A stretch of 64,000 bases of DNA from Cynocephalus volans. Taxonomy: Eukaryota; Chordata; Mammalia; Dermoptera; Cynocephalidae. Each line of letters opens with the position of its first letter. The stretch's first letter is position 1. Of the stretch, positions 61,866-64,000 are shown piece by piece. The translations under genes and the position numbers were made by a program. The notes under the pieces are model-generated. The model had not been told where the DNA came from. It worked only from the letters and a program-made list of their open reading frames with translations, and ran no database searches. The stretch spans positions 162,727,869 to 162,791,868 of the forward strand of contig NC_084463.1 of the NCBI RefSeq assembly GCF_027409185.1, in the 5' to 3' direction.

Positions 61866-64000
61866 GCGTCACCGCAGCCTCACTTACCCATCAGTGCCCC
61901 TGGTGCTGTCATTGGCCGCATTTTCACATGACACCGAGACCCGGAGAGGTAAAGTGATTGCCTCTTGAAGCGACCGCACTATGAGCAAGAGACAGGACAA
62001 GAGCCAGTCCTGTCTGACCCGGAGACATGAGCTTGGCCACGGCAGGAACTTCAGAATCTTGTGGCCTTCCCACCATGTCACAGAGCCCCCTCCACACCAG
62101 AGCTGCCTCCCAGAATGACTCCTAGTGGCAACCCACCAGAGGGTCCCCCATTTATCCCAGGCTTTCCTCAACAAGGACATAAGTCCCAGGCCCCACTGAG
62201 CCTCTGGAGTGTGGAGGAGCAGCGGGAGGCTCTGCTCCCAGGGAGCGGAGGGGCCTGCCCTGCTGCCCCCGAGGTGCAGAGCCCTCCCAGACTGGGGGGA
62301 CTTCATTTGCAGGACAGGTTAGGTTCCCTGTCCCAGGAGGACAGGCCTCTTTGAGGACCTTCTCCCAGGCTGTTCCTAAGTTCCTGACAAGTTCAACCCC
62401 TTGGGGGAATCCCCTCACAGCCCCCCTGGCCAGGGAGGGGGCCCTCAGGATCCTTTAACACCTTTCCCACCCACCAGTACCTCCCCAGATGGGTCCCTGA
62501 TTTGCTGTGTGGCCTTAGACCAGTGGCCGCCCCTCTCTGGGCCTTATTCCTGGCTGAGAGCTACAGGCTCAGCCCCAGCTCAGCCCCTCCTGGCACCCGC
62601 TCTGCTTTTGCTTCTGCCTGGCTCAGTTCCAGAAAGCAGCAGGGCACAGCTGTCACATGCTGAACCACGTGACAGGCGGCGGCTGGGGGCTCCAGTCCAC
62701 ACAGAACGGGGGCCTCTGCAGCCCATTACCCCTCCCTCTAAGGGCTGCCAGAGCGGGCGTGGACCGGGAGACCTCCCTGCTGTCCCAGGTAGGCAGGGGA
62801 GCTGGGAGGTGCGGGTAGTGACGAGCCTCTCCCAGAGGCCCCGGGCCAGGAGCCCAGGCAGACCCAGGGCACCAGTGCAGAGGGGCTACAGCATCCACGG
62901 CACAAAGGATGTCCCTCCCCGCACCCCTGTAACCCAATCAGCTGCCTGTCTGACACCAGCAGCTGCTCGGGAATCACCTCTCTCTGTCCTGGTTCTGATG
63001 GGTATATCCAGGGTGGGGCTGGGGGCAAGGCAGGGGACAGGCCCCCTGGCACAGCTCCTGCTCCTGAGCAACAGCAGGACCACAGGAATCACCATGGTGA
63101 CACTTAGTTGTCCTAGACTGCTGTCCTAGAGAGTGAAGGGCAGTGCTTGTCCCCAGGAGGTGGACGGGACATCCAGGGATGGACACAGCCCCAGTTCCAG
63201 AGCAAAAAGTCCTGCCATGCATGCCCCATGTGGTCAAGTCCCGTCCTTTCTCTGGGTCCCCACTTCCTCATTTGTAAAATGTCAAGTTTTGGGGATGATG
63301 GGCTCTGTGAATGGGGTGCTCCGTGGGGCGGTGTTGAGGGACACAGATACACAGGGAAACAGAACAGGCAGAGGACATGGTCCCTGAACTGTATTTCTGG
63401 ACTCCAGCCATCTTTGGGTCCGCCCTCTTCATTTTGCAGATGGGGAAACTGAGGCTGGGATTGGAGGGGAACAAGGCCTTCCTTGCCATTTCAGGCCACT
63501 CTCCCCCACCGCCCACCATGATTCCCAGAGCCACTGCCCTGGGCTCTGCTTCTCCTGGGGCTGAGCCCCTCGGCTCAGAACTCCAACCCACCGTGTGGCT
63601 CTGGCCTGGTGCCAGCCCTGTCTGGGCCCTGCCTCCTTCTCAGTGGCCTAAGAGAGGATCCAGAGGCCCCTGAGGGAGGTGGTAGTGAACCCTGGGCCGG
63701 TAGCCTCCCGCTGGCCCACAGCCAAGGTCAGGCACGAGGCCAGGGAGGCCCCACCCTGGGGCCGGCCCAGCGTTGGACGTTTGGCAAGGGCAGGTGACAC
63801 GGCCGGGTGGAGGGACGGCAGGAGGAAGCGCAGCGTGGCTGGGCCTCAGGTACCGTAGCCGGGAGGCTGGGGCTGCAGCGGGCGAGCGTTGGCCGGGATC
63901 TGGCTCAGCACCTCGGGGCTGCAGGTTGTGCAGGCAGGTCTGGCTGCTGGTGCTATGCACACAGGTGGCCTTGTCCTTGCTGAACTTGTCGCCTGCCCCG

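Larger units (their letters stand above)
58741..64000. other. Intergenic region toward ALDH3B1, no gene recognised
   Basis: By synteny the next gene should be ALDH3B1 on the plus strand, but none of its exons were found. Content seen is MIR copies at 60505-60680 and 61680-61865, a (GAAT)n run at 61175-61197, and otherwise GC-rich unique-looking DNA. At the right edge (63640-64000, minus) a frame stays open to the end of the window and reads KFSKDKATCVHSTSSQTCLH near the edge. No family is recognised and its reality is doubtful. Confidence 0.55.

Noticed and set aside
61187-63129. Plus-strand frames suggestive of a gene upstream of ALDH3B1
   Set aside because: Pro/Gly/Arg-rich, interrupted, overlapping a MIR; no ALDH3B1 similarity and no consistent splice pattern.

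Overview
This window is mammalian nuclear DNA: GC-rich, intron-containing genes with consensus splice sites, CpG islands, and MIR, L2, L1, hAT and MaLR repeats. The SINEs point to a colugo (Dermoptera, e.g. Galeopterus). They are tRNA-Ile-like monomers and head-to-tail dimers matching the CYN-type family known from colugos. At least five have clear target-site duplications. The species call rests on memory of that family and was not searched.

The gene order matches human 11q13.2 / mouse chr19: (NUDT8) - TBX10 - ACY3 - ALDH3B2 - UNC93B1 - (ALDH3B1). All four genes inside the window are on the minus strand. Positions 1-540 are a CpG-rich block, probably the NUDT8 promoter side. TBX10 (1168-4938) has seven intact coding exons; the tiny first coding exon was not found. 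ACY3 (10742-14946) has all seven coding exons but carries two frameshifts, a lost splice donor and a small in-frame loss beside a zinc ligand, so it looks like a decaying unitary pseudogene. ALDH3B2 (22593-27011) is intact in nine exons and encodes 466 aa with a full N-terminus and a CaaX tail. UNC93B1 (46203-54973) is intact in eleven exons and encodes 600 aa, with a CpG-island promoter and an AATAAA signal.

The gene-free stretches are 4.9-10.7 kb, 15-22.5 kb, 27-45.8 kb and 55-64 kb. They hold mostly old interspersed repeats, MaLR solo LTRs, DNA-transposon relics, one 5'-truncated L1 with target duplication, simple repeats and lineage-specific SINEs. The 27-45.8 kb gap between ALDH3B2 and UNC93B1 is compact. 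From memory, humans have several hundred kb of duplicated sequence there.

The genes are not an operon and do not act in one pathway. TBX10 is a developmental transcription factor, ACY3 a mercapturate deacetylase, ALDH3B2 a lipid-aldehyde dehydrogenase, and UNC93B1 the chaperone of nucleic-acid-sensing Toll-like receptors. No novel multigene system was found. The strongest observation is the probable loss of ACY3.
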